A stretch of DNA of 54,066 nt from Deinococcus sp. Arct2-2 (GTDB lineage: Bacteria > Deinococcota > Deinococci > Deinococcales > Deinococcaceae). A model generated the notes under the pieces. It saw only the letters and a list, made by a program, of their open reading frames with translations. It did not search any database and was not told where the DNA came from. A program made the translations under genes and the position numbers. Each line of letters opens with the position of its first letter. Position 1 is the stretch's first letter. Shown here piece by piece: positions 43,898 through 50,796 of the stretch. The stretch covers positions 1-54,066 of the forward strand of contig NZ_SSNW01000030.1 in assembly GCF_004801315.1 (NCBI RefSeq), written 5' to 3'.

Positions 43898-43948
43898 CCC
43901 CCCTTAGAGGGGAGCGAAGTAGCTGTTGTCCTCCCCTCTAAGGGGGGG
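43898..43948. repeat. Long GC-rich inverted repeat
   Basis: CCCCCCTTAGAGGGGAG (43898-43914) and CTCCCCTCTAAGGGGGG (43931-43947) are perfect complements around a 16-base loop. Outer arms (AACCCCCC near 43873 and GGGGGGGTT near 43963) could pair further. It can form a very stable hairpin. It may be a terminator or a mobile noncoding repeat. Confidence 0.6.
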
Positions 43949-44029
43949 CGTTGCGCCAGCAACGGGGGGGTTGACCTTCCAGCTCCATGTTCCCAAGATG
44001 TTGCCAACCTAAGCAGGAATCAATAATCT

Positions 44030-44150
44030 GTGGAGCAACCGAGCTGAGCCAGTTCCGAACATGTGTGATTCCTTCTCCAGCTGTGGGAGAGGGGCGCTGT
44101 GAAACAAGAGGGGCCACCCACTGGCGAACCCGCCTTAGTTCAGGGAGTCA
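44030..44150. repeat. Dispersed repeat, type B, copy 2
   Basis: It contains CTCCAGCTGTGGGAGAGG, GGCGCTGTGAAACAAGAGG and GGCCACCCACTGGCGAACCC. The first two blocks match the inverted copy at 2140-2275. It ends immediately before the BTAD remnant at 44169. Confidence 0.55.
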
Positions 44151-44168
44151 TTTGAGTTTCGTGTTAGA

Positions 44169-44381
44169 CGCAAATCTCTGCTAGACGCGCCGGAAGGCCT
44201 TAATTCTGCCTGCCGCCTATATCTGCGCGACGAGATCGGGCATACGCCCCTGTCCGACACAGTGCAGTTGGCCGAGCGCATGAGCGTCCCTGCGTGTTTG
44301 CTGAACTGGATTTCCACCCCGCCCTTGCCCCAGATGAGGACGCGCCTCCAGCTTCCCGATAAGACCATGCAACTGGCCTGA
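44169..44381 (+). pseudogene. C-terminal remnant of a BTAD regulator
   Basis: A 70-codon frame ends in TGA at 44381 and reads CRLYLRDEIGHTPLSDTVQL followed by AERMSVPACLLNW. This lines up with the end of the intact BTAD regulator at 1223-2080 (FIKFLRDDLSDTPMLETVTL, AERLKAGDLI). All the DNA-binding part and most of the helical repeat are missing. A stop codon lies just upstream in frame. A degraded paralogue is the most likely source. Confidence 0.6.
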
Positions 44382-44547
44382 ACTTGCCCTCCGGCGACGA
44401 AGAAACCCCACAGCCGCTTGCCCCGGACTCCGCGTTGTTTCTGCGTATCCGGCACACCCTGCTGTCCTCACCTGTCGCACGTCTTACCGTCCGCCGTAAT
44501 GCTCTGGTAATGGGCACGCGAAAGCCTAGCAGCATGGAGTCTCCTCT

Positions 44548-44748
44548 ATGACCAAATCTGCCCTGACTGAACCCGAAGTTCAAACCGTTGTCCAGCCCCC
44601 CGGCCCTCCGCCCTCTTCGCCTGCATCTCCGCACCCGCCCGCCTCGCCAGTGGTGCCTTGGGGGACGTTGATGGTCATCGGCGTGCTGCTGCTGTCCATC
44701 TTGTGGCTGTGGACTCTGGTGCTGGGCATCCAACAAGGCCGGGCGTAG
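44548..44748 (+). CDS. cbaD: Cytochrome oxidase subunit IIa-like small protein
   Basis: The protein has 66 residues: a Pro/Ser-rich, disordered first half (about 1-38) and a single membrane helix in the second half (WGTLMVIGVLLLSILWLWTL), ending GIQQGRA. It is the first gene of the oxidase operon, three bases before subunit II. The position and single helix fit subunit IIa of ba3 oxidases, which in Thermus is a 34-residue peptide. The long Pro-rich extension is not in the Thermus protein. The name follows from context; the sequence alone would not prove it. Confidence 0.75.
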   Translation: MTKSALTEPEVQTVVQPPGPPPSSPASPHPPASPVVPWGTLMVIGVLLLSILWLWTLVLGIQQGRA

Positions 44749-44751
44749 CGC

Positions 44752-45339
44752 ATGGCCCGGCTTCCCGTCGCCCCCGTTCCCCGACTTGACCACCACACCC
44801 TCGAGCGCTACGAAACGATTTGGCTGGTGATCTCTGTGATTCTGTCCCTACTACTGTTTACGGGTGTGCTGGTCAGTTTTATCAGCGGCACCTATCAAGC
44901 CGTTCGCAGCGATGGGGGCAGCGCCAGTGGCGGCCACCACATCGCTGGGGTCAAGGGCGGGCGACTCGATCCCCGCGCCATCGCCGCCACACCGTTTGCC
45001 ACACCGGGCCTGCGTGAAAATGCAGACGGCTCCTTCGAAGCGTTCATTGTCGCCAAAGCGTTCGCCTTTGATCCCGCCGTGTTGCGCGTGCCCGCCGGAC
45101 GGCCCATCACCATCCACCTGACCTCGCTGGACGTGATGCACGGCTACATGGTGCAGGGCACCAACATCAACGCCACCGTGATTCCCGGACAGGTCACCAG
45201 TTTCAGCGTGACCTTCCGGGCACCCGGCACCCTCAGCAGCATTTGCAACGAGTACTGCGGCATCGGCCACCACAACATGCTGGCCCGCGTCATCGTGACG
45301 GATCCGAACGCCCCTACGCCCGCAGGAGAACAACCGTGA
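44752..45339 (+). CDS. cbaB: ba3-type cytochrome c oxidase subunit II (CuA)
   Basis: The protein has 195 residues. One N-terminal membrane helix (WLVISVILSLLLFTGVLVSF) is followed by a periplasmic cupredoxin domain. The binuclear CuA site is complete: His130, Cys165, Glu167, Cys169, His173 and Met176 in CNEYCGIGHHNM. Electrons pass from cytochrome c through CuA to subunit I. Its stop overlaps the GTG start of subunit I (GTGA), so translation is coupled. A Gly/Ser-rich loop (about 54-70) is longer than in Thermus. Confidence 0.95.
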   Translation: MARLPVAPVPRLDHHTLERYETIWLVISVILSLLLFTGVLVSFISGTYQAVRSDGGSASGGHHIAGVKGGRLDPRAIAATPFATPGLRENADGSFEAFIVAKAFAFDPAVLRVPAGRPITIHLTSLDVMHGYMVQGTNINATVIPGQVTSFSVTFRAPGTLSSICNEYCGIGHHNMLARVIVTDPNAPTPAGEQP

Positions 45340-47060
45340 CCACCACCTTGCCCAGAACCGTTCGGCCTGCCGCTGTTTCGGAGGACGCTGCCCACCTGAC
45401 CCGGCTGAAGACCGTCACCCAATATTACGTCGTCACCGCGTTTTTGGCCCTCTTCATCGGCGTGCTGATCGGGCCGCTGCAAGCCCTGAACTACGGCGGC
45501 ATCAACGTCTACGAGTTCCCTCTCCTCAAAGCCCTGCTCAAATCCTACTATCAGGGCCTCAGCCTGCACGGCGTCCTCAACGCGCTGGTGTTCACCCAGT
45601 TCTTCATCAGCGGTTGGATGCTGTACCTGCCCGTGCGTGACCTCGGTGTCCGCATCAACCTGCGGTTTGCTTGGTTCACGTACCTGATGATGACGGCGGG
45701 ACTGCTGCTGGCCGCCGTGCCGCTGCTGACCAATCAGGCCACGCTGCTGTACACCTTTTATCCGCCGATGCAGGGCAGCCCGCTGTTCTATATCGGGGCC
45801 GCGATCATGGTGGCGGCCAGCCTGCTCGTCGCGGGGCAGGTCATTTGGGTGTGGTGGCAATGGAAACGGGCGCATCCGGGCCGGGTCACGCCGCTGGTGA
45901 CCTACATGTGTGTAGCCACGTGGATGATGTGGCTGGTGGCTTCGCTGGGCCTGGTCACCGAAGTGGTCGTGATGCTGATTCCTTGGTCGCTGGGCCTCAC
46001 GGCGGGCGTCGATCCACTGCTGGCAAAAACCCTGTTTTGGTGGACGGGACACGCCATCGTCTACTTCTGGCTGTTGCCCGCCTACATCTCGTGGTACGCC
46101 TTCGTGCCGCGCCACGCTGGAGGACGCCTGATTTCCGAACCGCTGACCCGCCTGACCTTCGCCCTGTTCCTGCTGAACAGCACACCCGTGGGCCTGCATC
46201 ATCAATACAGCGATCCCAACATTTCGGTGCTGTGGAAGGTGCTGCACATGTTCCTCACCTTCTTGGTCGCCATTCCCAGCCTGCTCACCGCCTTTAGCGT
46301 GGCGGCCTCCCTTGAAGACGCGGCGCGGGCCAAAGGTGGGCGGGGCGTCGTGGGCTGGATTCGGTATCTGCCGTGGGGCAACGCCATCTTCAGTGCCCAA
46401 GTGCTGGCGATGATTTCGTTCATTCTCGGCGGCGCGGGCGGCATCGTCAACGCGAGTTCCACCTTCGCCCCCGTCATCCACAACACGGCTTGGATTCCCG
46501 GCCACTTTCACATCACGGTCGGCACGGCCACCACGCTGACCTTTATAGGCATCATGTTCTGGCTGATTCCGCACCTGACGGGCAAGCGCCTGCCCAGCAT
46601 GAAACTCGCGTCTGCATCGGTCTGGACGTGGTTCCTCGGCATGATGGTGTTTGCCCTCGGCATGCACTGGCAAGGCTTGCTGGGCGTGCCGCGCCGCGCC
46701 CAGATCAGCGCCACCGGGTCAGACGTCTACCGCGATCTTCCGATTGCCGTGCCGCAACTGCTGACCGCCATCAGCGGCGTCATCTTGTTGGTCAGCGCCC
46801 TGATATTCTTTTACGTCCTCTTCCGTATGCTGCTCTCGCCCCGCGTAGATCAGGGCGAAGTGACCACACCGCTCCCGTACAGCGAAGTTCTCAGCCCCGC
46901 CGGAGAAAACTTGGCACAGGCCAGCCGCCTCGTGCGCCTGACCGAACCCCTCTTGGCGCTGTGGGTGGCGGCCCTGCTGTTGGTGCTGCTGATGTACGGC
47001 CCCGTGCTGCTGGGCATGGTGACCGACCTGCAAGCCGTTCCCGGCTGGAAGTTGTACTGA
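45336..47060 (+). CDS. cbaA: ba3-type cytochrome c oxidase subunit I
   Basis: The protein has 574 residues. I chose the GTG at 45336 (AGGAGAACAACC ahead, overlapping the stop of subunit II); an in-frame start at 45243 would lie deep inside subunit II. Twelve or more membrane helices are expected. Heme and CuB ligands are visible: LHGVLNAL (heme b His), WTGHAIVYFWLLPAY (CuB His and the cross-linked Tyr), GLHHQYSD (two His) and GHFHITVGT (heme His pair). It reduces oxygen to water and pumps protons. It belongs to the B-type heme-copper oxidases, which need copper; copA and copZ lie in the same window. Confidence 0.95.
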   Translation: MTTTLPRTVRPAAVSEDAAHLTRLKTVTQYYVVTAFLALFIGVLIGPLQALNYGGINVYEFPLLKALLKSYYQGLSLHGVLNALVFTQFFISGWMLYLPVRDLGVRINLRFAWFTYLMMTAGLLLAAVPLLTNQATLLYTFYPPMQGSPLFYIGAAIMVAASLLVAGQVIWVWWQWKRAHPGRVTPLVTYMCVATWMMWLVASLGLVTEVVVMLIPWSLGLTAGVDPLLAKTLFWWTGHAIVYFWLLPAYISWYAFVPRHAGGRLISEPLTRLTFALFLLNSTPVGLHHQYSDPNISVLWKVLHMFLTFLVAIPSLLTAFSVAASLEDAARAKGGRGVVGWIRYLPWGNAIFSAQVLAMISFILGGAGGIVNASSTFAPVIHNTAWIPGHFHITVGTATTLTFIGIMFWLIPHLTGKRLPSMKLASASVWTWFLGMMVFALGMHWQGLLGVPRRAQISATGSDVYRDLPIAVPQLLTAISGVILLVSALIFFYVLFRMLLSPRVDQGEVTTPLPYSEVLSPAGENLAQASRLVRLTEPLLALWVAALLLVLLMYGPVLLGMVTDLQAVPGWKLY

Positions 47061-47084
47061 TGGAATTTCAAATGAAGGGGGAAA

Positions 47085-47501
47085 GTGGTTATGGCGGGTA
47101 AAGGTTTCAGTGTGCGTGAAGTGGGGGTGGCGCTGACCTTGGTGGCGGTGGCGACAGGAATCGGAATTAGTTCTTACCGCACCGGTTTGGGACTGGCCGG
47201 CCCTCAAGGGGCGCAGATGTCGCCCGCTTTGGCGGCTGCTCCGGTGAATGGAGCCACCCTCTTCGCGGCCAGTTGTGCCGGATGTCACGGCGCTCAGGCA
47301 GGCGGCGGGATTGGGCCAGCCCTCGCAGTGACCCGGAGTTGGTCTACCCCCGAATTTGCGGCGGCGGTCCTGCACGGGCAAGCTCCAGAAGGCCGCGAAC
47401 TCAGTGCCGCCATGCCGCGTTTTGCCGAGACAGGCCTGAGCGGAGAACCCGTGACCGAAGAGCAGCTACAAGTGATTCGGGCCTTCGTGGCCAATCCTTA
47501 A
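47085..47501 (+). CDS. Membrane-anchored c-type cytochrome
   Basis: The protein has 138 residues. A hydrophobic N-terminal helix (VGVALTLVAVATGIGISS) anchors or exports it. The heme motif is CAGCH (Cys64, Cys67, His68), with Met110 (SAAMPRFA) as likely sixth ligand. It is the last gene of the oxidase operon, 24 bases after subunit I, and AAGGGGGAAA is the ribosome binding site. Two starts are possible, GTG 47085 and ATG 47091. It is the probable electron donor to CuA. Confidence 0.92.
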   Translation: MVMAGKGFSVREVGVALTLVAVATGIGISSYRTGLGLAGPQGAQMSPALAAAPVNGATLFAASCAGCHGAQAGGGIGPALAVTRSWSTPEFAAAVLHGQAPEGRELSAAMPRFAETGLSGEPVTEEQLQVIRAFVANP

Positions 47502-47519
47502 GGAGGCGGTGGATCGCGG

Positions 47520-47640
47520 CTGATACGGAGTTAGAGTGAGTTCCGAGCAGGTGCGGTTTCTCTCTCCTCCGAGTGGAGGAAGGCGCTGGGAAGCAGAGGG
47601 GGCCATGAGTGGCGAACCCGCCCCATGTCAAGGATTCAGT
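47520..47640. repeat. Dispersed repeat, type B/A mosaic
   Basis: TGATACGGAGTTAGAGTGAG resembles the type A terminus, followed by GGAGGAAGGCGCTGGGAAG, CAGAGGGGGCCATGAGTGGC and GAACCCGCCCCATG, which share blocks with the type B copies at 2140 and 44030. The following stretch to 47892 holds no gene that I recognise. Confidence 0.45.
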
Positions 47641-47892
47641 ATCAGACGAGCGCCACCGACTGTGAATGCTTATCACCGCTTTTCCTCTGCGTTCCCGAGA
47701 AATGCCGAGTTGCTTTCACACCGTCTCCAATCTTGGCGTCACCCAGTCGGGCTTTGGCAGGTCACTTTGAGTAGAGTGCTGACGTTTCTGGCTTGAAGGG
47801 AACCTCTACAGACGCGATATTAATTGCTGGGTTTATTCGCGTGTCTTGCTCGATGAGGCGGCTGCGTGTGGGGGACACACCGCCTACTGGCG

Positions 47893-49002
47893 TCAAAGGG
47901 CCACTTCACCGGACGAAACTGGACTGTGGGGCAGGGTAAAACTGAACGTGCTGCCCTCCCCCAGTTCGGCCCTCACCGTCACGTCGCCGCCCATCACGCG
48001 GGCCAGTCCGCGCGCCACCGTCAATCCCACACCACTGCCGCCTGCCATCCGGGAACGGGAAGGATCGACCCGGTAAAAACGTTCAAAAATGCGCCCTTGG
48101 TCTTCGGCAGTGAGGCCGGGGCCGCTGTCTTGTACATGAATACAGACGTGCGGGGCGCGGAACTCGGCCCAGACATGAACTTGGCCCCCGGCCGGCGTGT
48201 ACTTCAGGGCATTGCCCAGCAAGTTGGCTAGGATTTGAGCCGCCCGCTCCGGGTCGGTGTAGACGCACGACTTCGGCGCGAGCCTAAAGTCCAACCGGAC
48301 GTCGCGGCTCACGGCCAACGGTGCGAAGCGCTCCTCTGCCGCCAAAAGCAACGCCTGCACGTCCACGTCCTGAAGGAAAAGGTCTACCGCCCCGGCCTCC
48401 ACCCGCGAGACCAAACTCAAATCCCTTACCAAACGCTCCATCGCCTGCGTTTCGCGCAGTACGCCCCGCGCCGCCGTTTCCTGCGGCAACACGCCATCAT
48501 TCAGCCCCTCGGCGTAGCCCCGCAGGGCCGTCATGGGCGTCCGGAGTTCGTGGGCCACCGTGCTGATCAGTTCGGTGCGCGACGCCTCCACCGCCGCCAG
48601 AGAGGCCGCCATACGGTTAAAGTTGCGGGCCAGATCGGTGAGTTCATCTTGGCCCTGTTCGGGCAACCGCGAACGGTACTCGCCGCTGGCGACCGCCCGG
48701 CTGCCCTCGCTGAGTTGGCGCACGGCCCGCACCACCCGCCCAGACGCCACCGAAGCCGCGAGAAAGGCCACCAGCAGCGCAAGTGGAGCCGCGATCAACA
48801 GCGCCCCCGTCAGGGTTGTCCGCATGCCCTGAGTCAGGTCACCTTGTAGGCTCCGGCCGTCTGGCCCCATGACCTGCACCATTTGGGCCACATGGTGGCG
48901 AATAAACGAGGACGCGAAGACTTCGGTGAGCAGGAGCAAGGCCACCACCGTCAGGACGATGACCAGTGCGTAAGACAAGAACAGCCGCCAGAACAGCTTC
49001 AC
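47893..49002 (-). CDS. HAMP sensor histidine kinase
   Basis: The protein has 369 residues. Two membrane helices (about 10-30 and 64-85) enclose a short periplasmic loop (about 33 residues). HAMP follows (SGRVVRAVRQLSEGSRAVAS), then HisKA with the phosphoacceptor His151 in STVAHELRTP, N box NLLGNALKYTP, G1 box DSGPGLT and G2 region GGSGVGLTVARGL. It overlaps the response regulator by four bases (ATGA). The short periplasmic loop could sense a small signal such as a metal or an envelope state. The divergent DUF305 gene is a plausible target of the pair. Confidence 0.94.
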   Translation of the reverse strand: MKLFWRLFLSYALVIVLTVVALLLLTEVFASSFIRHHVAQMVQVMGPDGRSLQGDLTQGMRTTLTGALLIAAPLALLVAFLAASVASGRVVRAVRQLSEGSRAVASGEYRSRLPEQGQDELTDLARNFNRMAASLAAVEASRTELISTVAHELRTPMTALRGYAEGLNDGVLPQETAARGVLRETQAMERLVRDLSLVSRVEAGAVDLFLQDVDVQALLLAAEERFAPLAVSRDVRLDFRLAPKSCVYTDPERAAQILANLLGNALKYTPAGGQVHVWAEFRAPHVCIHVQDSGPGLTAEDQGRIFERFYRVDPSRSRMAGGSGVGLTVARGLARVMGGDVTVRAELGEGSTFSFTLPHSPVSSGEVAL

Positions 49003-49667
49003 GGCCCCACCCGGAAGCGGTAGCCCACGCCGCGCACGGTCTCGATAAAGGTGGGGGCGTCGGGGTCATCGCCCAATTTGCGGCGCAGGGCCAGAATATT
49101 CACGTCCACCACGCGCTCGGTGCCGATGAATTCTGGCCCCCAGACCCGTTCCAACAGGCGCTCACGGGTCAGCACCGTTCCGGCGTGCTGGGCCAGCGTC
49201 AGCAGCAGATCGAACTCCGTGCGGCTGAGGGGCACGTCTTGACCCGCCAGCTTGACTTGCCGGGCAGAAGCATCGAGCAGCAAGGGGCCGAGCCGCAATT
49301 GGGCATGCACCTGCACCCGGCGCAGCACAGCCCCCACCCGCGCCACCACCTCACGCGGGCTAAAGGGCTTGACCACGTAATCGTCGGCCCCGATTCGCAG
49401 CCCATGCACCCGGTCTTCTTCTTCGCCCCTCGCCGTCAGCAGCAACACGGGCAAGTCGGGGTAGCGCTCCTGTGCCTGCCGGATCAGATCGAGCCCGTTC
49501 ATACCGGGCAGCATCCAGTCCAGCACGGCCACGTCGGCCTGACCCAATAGGCGTTCGCCGTCATAGCCGTTCTCGGCGGTCAGCACGACGTGGCCTTCGC
49601 GCTCCAAATACGCTTTCAGAATTTCCAGAATGGCGGGATCATCATCCACGACCAAGACGTTGGGCAT
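48999..49667 (-). CDS. OmpR-family response regulator
   Basis: The protein has 222 residues. The receiver has the acidic pocket VVDDD, the phospho-Asp50 in LDWMLP, and Lys in VVKPFSP. The C-terminal winged helix (about 125-222) ends RRKLGDDPDAPTFIETVRGV plus GYRF. It is the partner of the kinase downstream. ATG with GGAGACCC ahead. Upstream, at 49771-49788, are two GTAAAG direct repeats 11 bases apart, the spacing used by OmpR-type dimers; they lie between this gene and the divergent DUF305 gene. Confidence 0.95.
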   Translation of the reverse strand: MPNVLVVDDDPAILEILKAYLEREGHVVLTAENGYDGERLLGQADVAVLDWMLPGMNGLDLIRQAQERYPDLPVLLLTARGEEEDRVHGLRIGADDYVVKPFSPREVVARVGAVLRRVQVHAQLRLGPLLLDASARQVKLAGQDVPLSRTEFDLLLTLAQHAGTVLTRERLLERVWGPEFIGTERVVDVNILALRRKLGDDPDAPTFIETVRGVGYRFRVGP

Positions 49668-49771
49668 CGGGTCTCCAAGAAACTAAGGTGGGGCAGGCTT
49701 CGGCAAGGCGACAAACGAGCCGGAAGCTCGGAGAGGCCGGAATTCTCTAGGAGACAGAGTACTTGCGGCCT

Positions 49772-49788
49772 GTAAAGATCCCGTAAAG
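49772..49788. promoter_or_regulatory. Tandem GTAAAG direct repeats, likely OmpR-type site
   Basis: GTAAAG at 49772-49777 and 49783-49788, an 11-base period, in the divergent region. This fits the tandem half-sites of OmpR/PhoB-type regulators, so the adjacent response regulator is the likely binder. Confidence 0.5.
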
Positions 49789-49917
49789 CCACACGGCCCC
49801 GAGGCAATTCCGCACTTTCTGCGGAGGCTGATCAGGCGTGGAGGAAGACTGGCGGAGAACCGTCAATCTCGGTTCCTTCAGCATCTGCCGTTTTACACGA
49901 ACTTAACACGCCGCCCT

Positions 49918-49923
49918 TACCTT
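49918..49923 (+). promoter_or_regulatory. -10 box of DUF305 gene, leaderless
   Basis: TACCTT ends six bases before the ATG at 49930, and the gap is GGGGGC. No -35 box of good quality, so an activator may be needed, in line with the response-regulator half-sites upstream. Confidence 0.55.
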
Positions 49924-49929
49924 GGGGGC

Positions 49930-50553
49930 ATGAAGCGACTTCCAGTCATTGTGATCAGCAGCGTCCTCTCCTTGGGAGCCTTGGCCTGGGCTCAGGGCAG
50001 TATGGGCGGCATGGATCACAGCTCTATGGACGGTACGTCTAAAGCGGCGAGCGCCAGCATGCCCGGCATGGCAATGGGCAGCATGGATCTGAGCGGCCTG
50101 AAGAAACTCAGCGGCAAAGCCTTTGACCGCGCCTTCCTGAGCATGATGGTGCCGCACCACCAAGCGGCCCTCGACATGGCCCGCGCCGTAGTGCCGCTCA
50201 GCAAAGACGCCACTGTCAAGGCTTGGGCCAATCAGATCATTCGGGACCAAACCCGTGAAATCAACACGATGAATACGCTGCTGAAGAACTACGGCGGCAA
50301 AGACGCACCGATGGCCGCCAGCATGACCAAGAGCATGGCGGGCATGGGCGACATGGTGAAGAAGGCCAAGAACGCGGACGTGGCCTTTGTGCAGGGCATG
50401 CTGCCTCACCACGCCTCGGCCATCGAGATGGCGAACAGGGCGCTGCAACAGGGCACCAACGACAAAGTGCTGGCCCTTTCGCGCGACATCGTGACCGCGC
50501 AGGCCAAAGAGATGTACAGCTTCCGGGGCTGGCTGACGGGGCGCGGCCTCTAA
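49930..50553 (+). CDS. DUF305 exported Met/His-rich protein (CopM-like)
   Basis: The protein has 207 residues. The signal peptide (VIVISSVLSLGALAWAQ) is cleaved near residue 22. A Met/Gly/Ser/His-rich stretch (about 23-52) is a likely metal-binding tail. Two DUF305 repeats follow, each with the hallmark MVPHHQAALDMA and MLPHHASAIEMA motifs. Relatives include the copper-binding CopM of cyanobacteria. The gene is divergent from an OmpR-type two-component pair. Copper binding or detoxification in the periplasm is the best guess, which would match the ba3 oxidase and copper-export genes of this window. Confidence 0.9.
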   Translation: MKRLPVIVISSVLSLGALAWAQGSMGGMDHSSMDGTSKAASASMPGMAMGSMDLSGLKKLSGKAFDRAFLSMMVPHHQAALDMARAVVPLSKDATVKAWANQIIRDQTREINTMNTLLKNYGGKDAPMAASMTKSMAGMGDMVKKAKNADVAFVQGMLPHHASAIEMANRALQQGTNDKVLALSRDIVTAQAKEMYSFRGWLTGRGL

Positions 50554-50567
50554 CCGATCAAAAACGT

Positions 50568-50601
50568 GCAGCCGGTTGCCCCCAAGGCTCCGGCTGCTTT
50601 T
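50568..50601 (+). terminator. Rho-independent terminator of DUF305 gene
   Basis: GCAGCCGG and CCGGCTGC make an 8-bp perfect stem over a 14-base loop, followed by TTTT, 14 bases after the stop codon. Confidence 0.85.
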
Positions 50602-50796
50602 AAATTGACGTCTGTGGTGTGGAGAGGTTGGTGTGAAGCATTCTTGGACATCTCGGCAGATCAACGAAAGCTTCAGCGCCAAGGGCTGAGCGCACAATGC
50701 TTCTACAAGGCAGATGCATTGGGGTCACACAGCCTTACAGAAAGTGGATGCGGTGTGCCCTCCCAAAAAGTAAGGCTTTGGGCAGCAGGCAAAGAT

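Noticed and set aside
45144..46673. Long minus-strand frame opposite the oxidase genes
   Set aside because: Shadow of subunits II and I; the coding strand holds all ligands.
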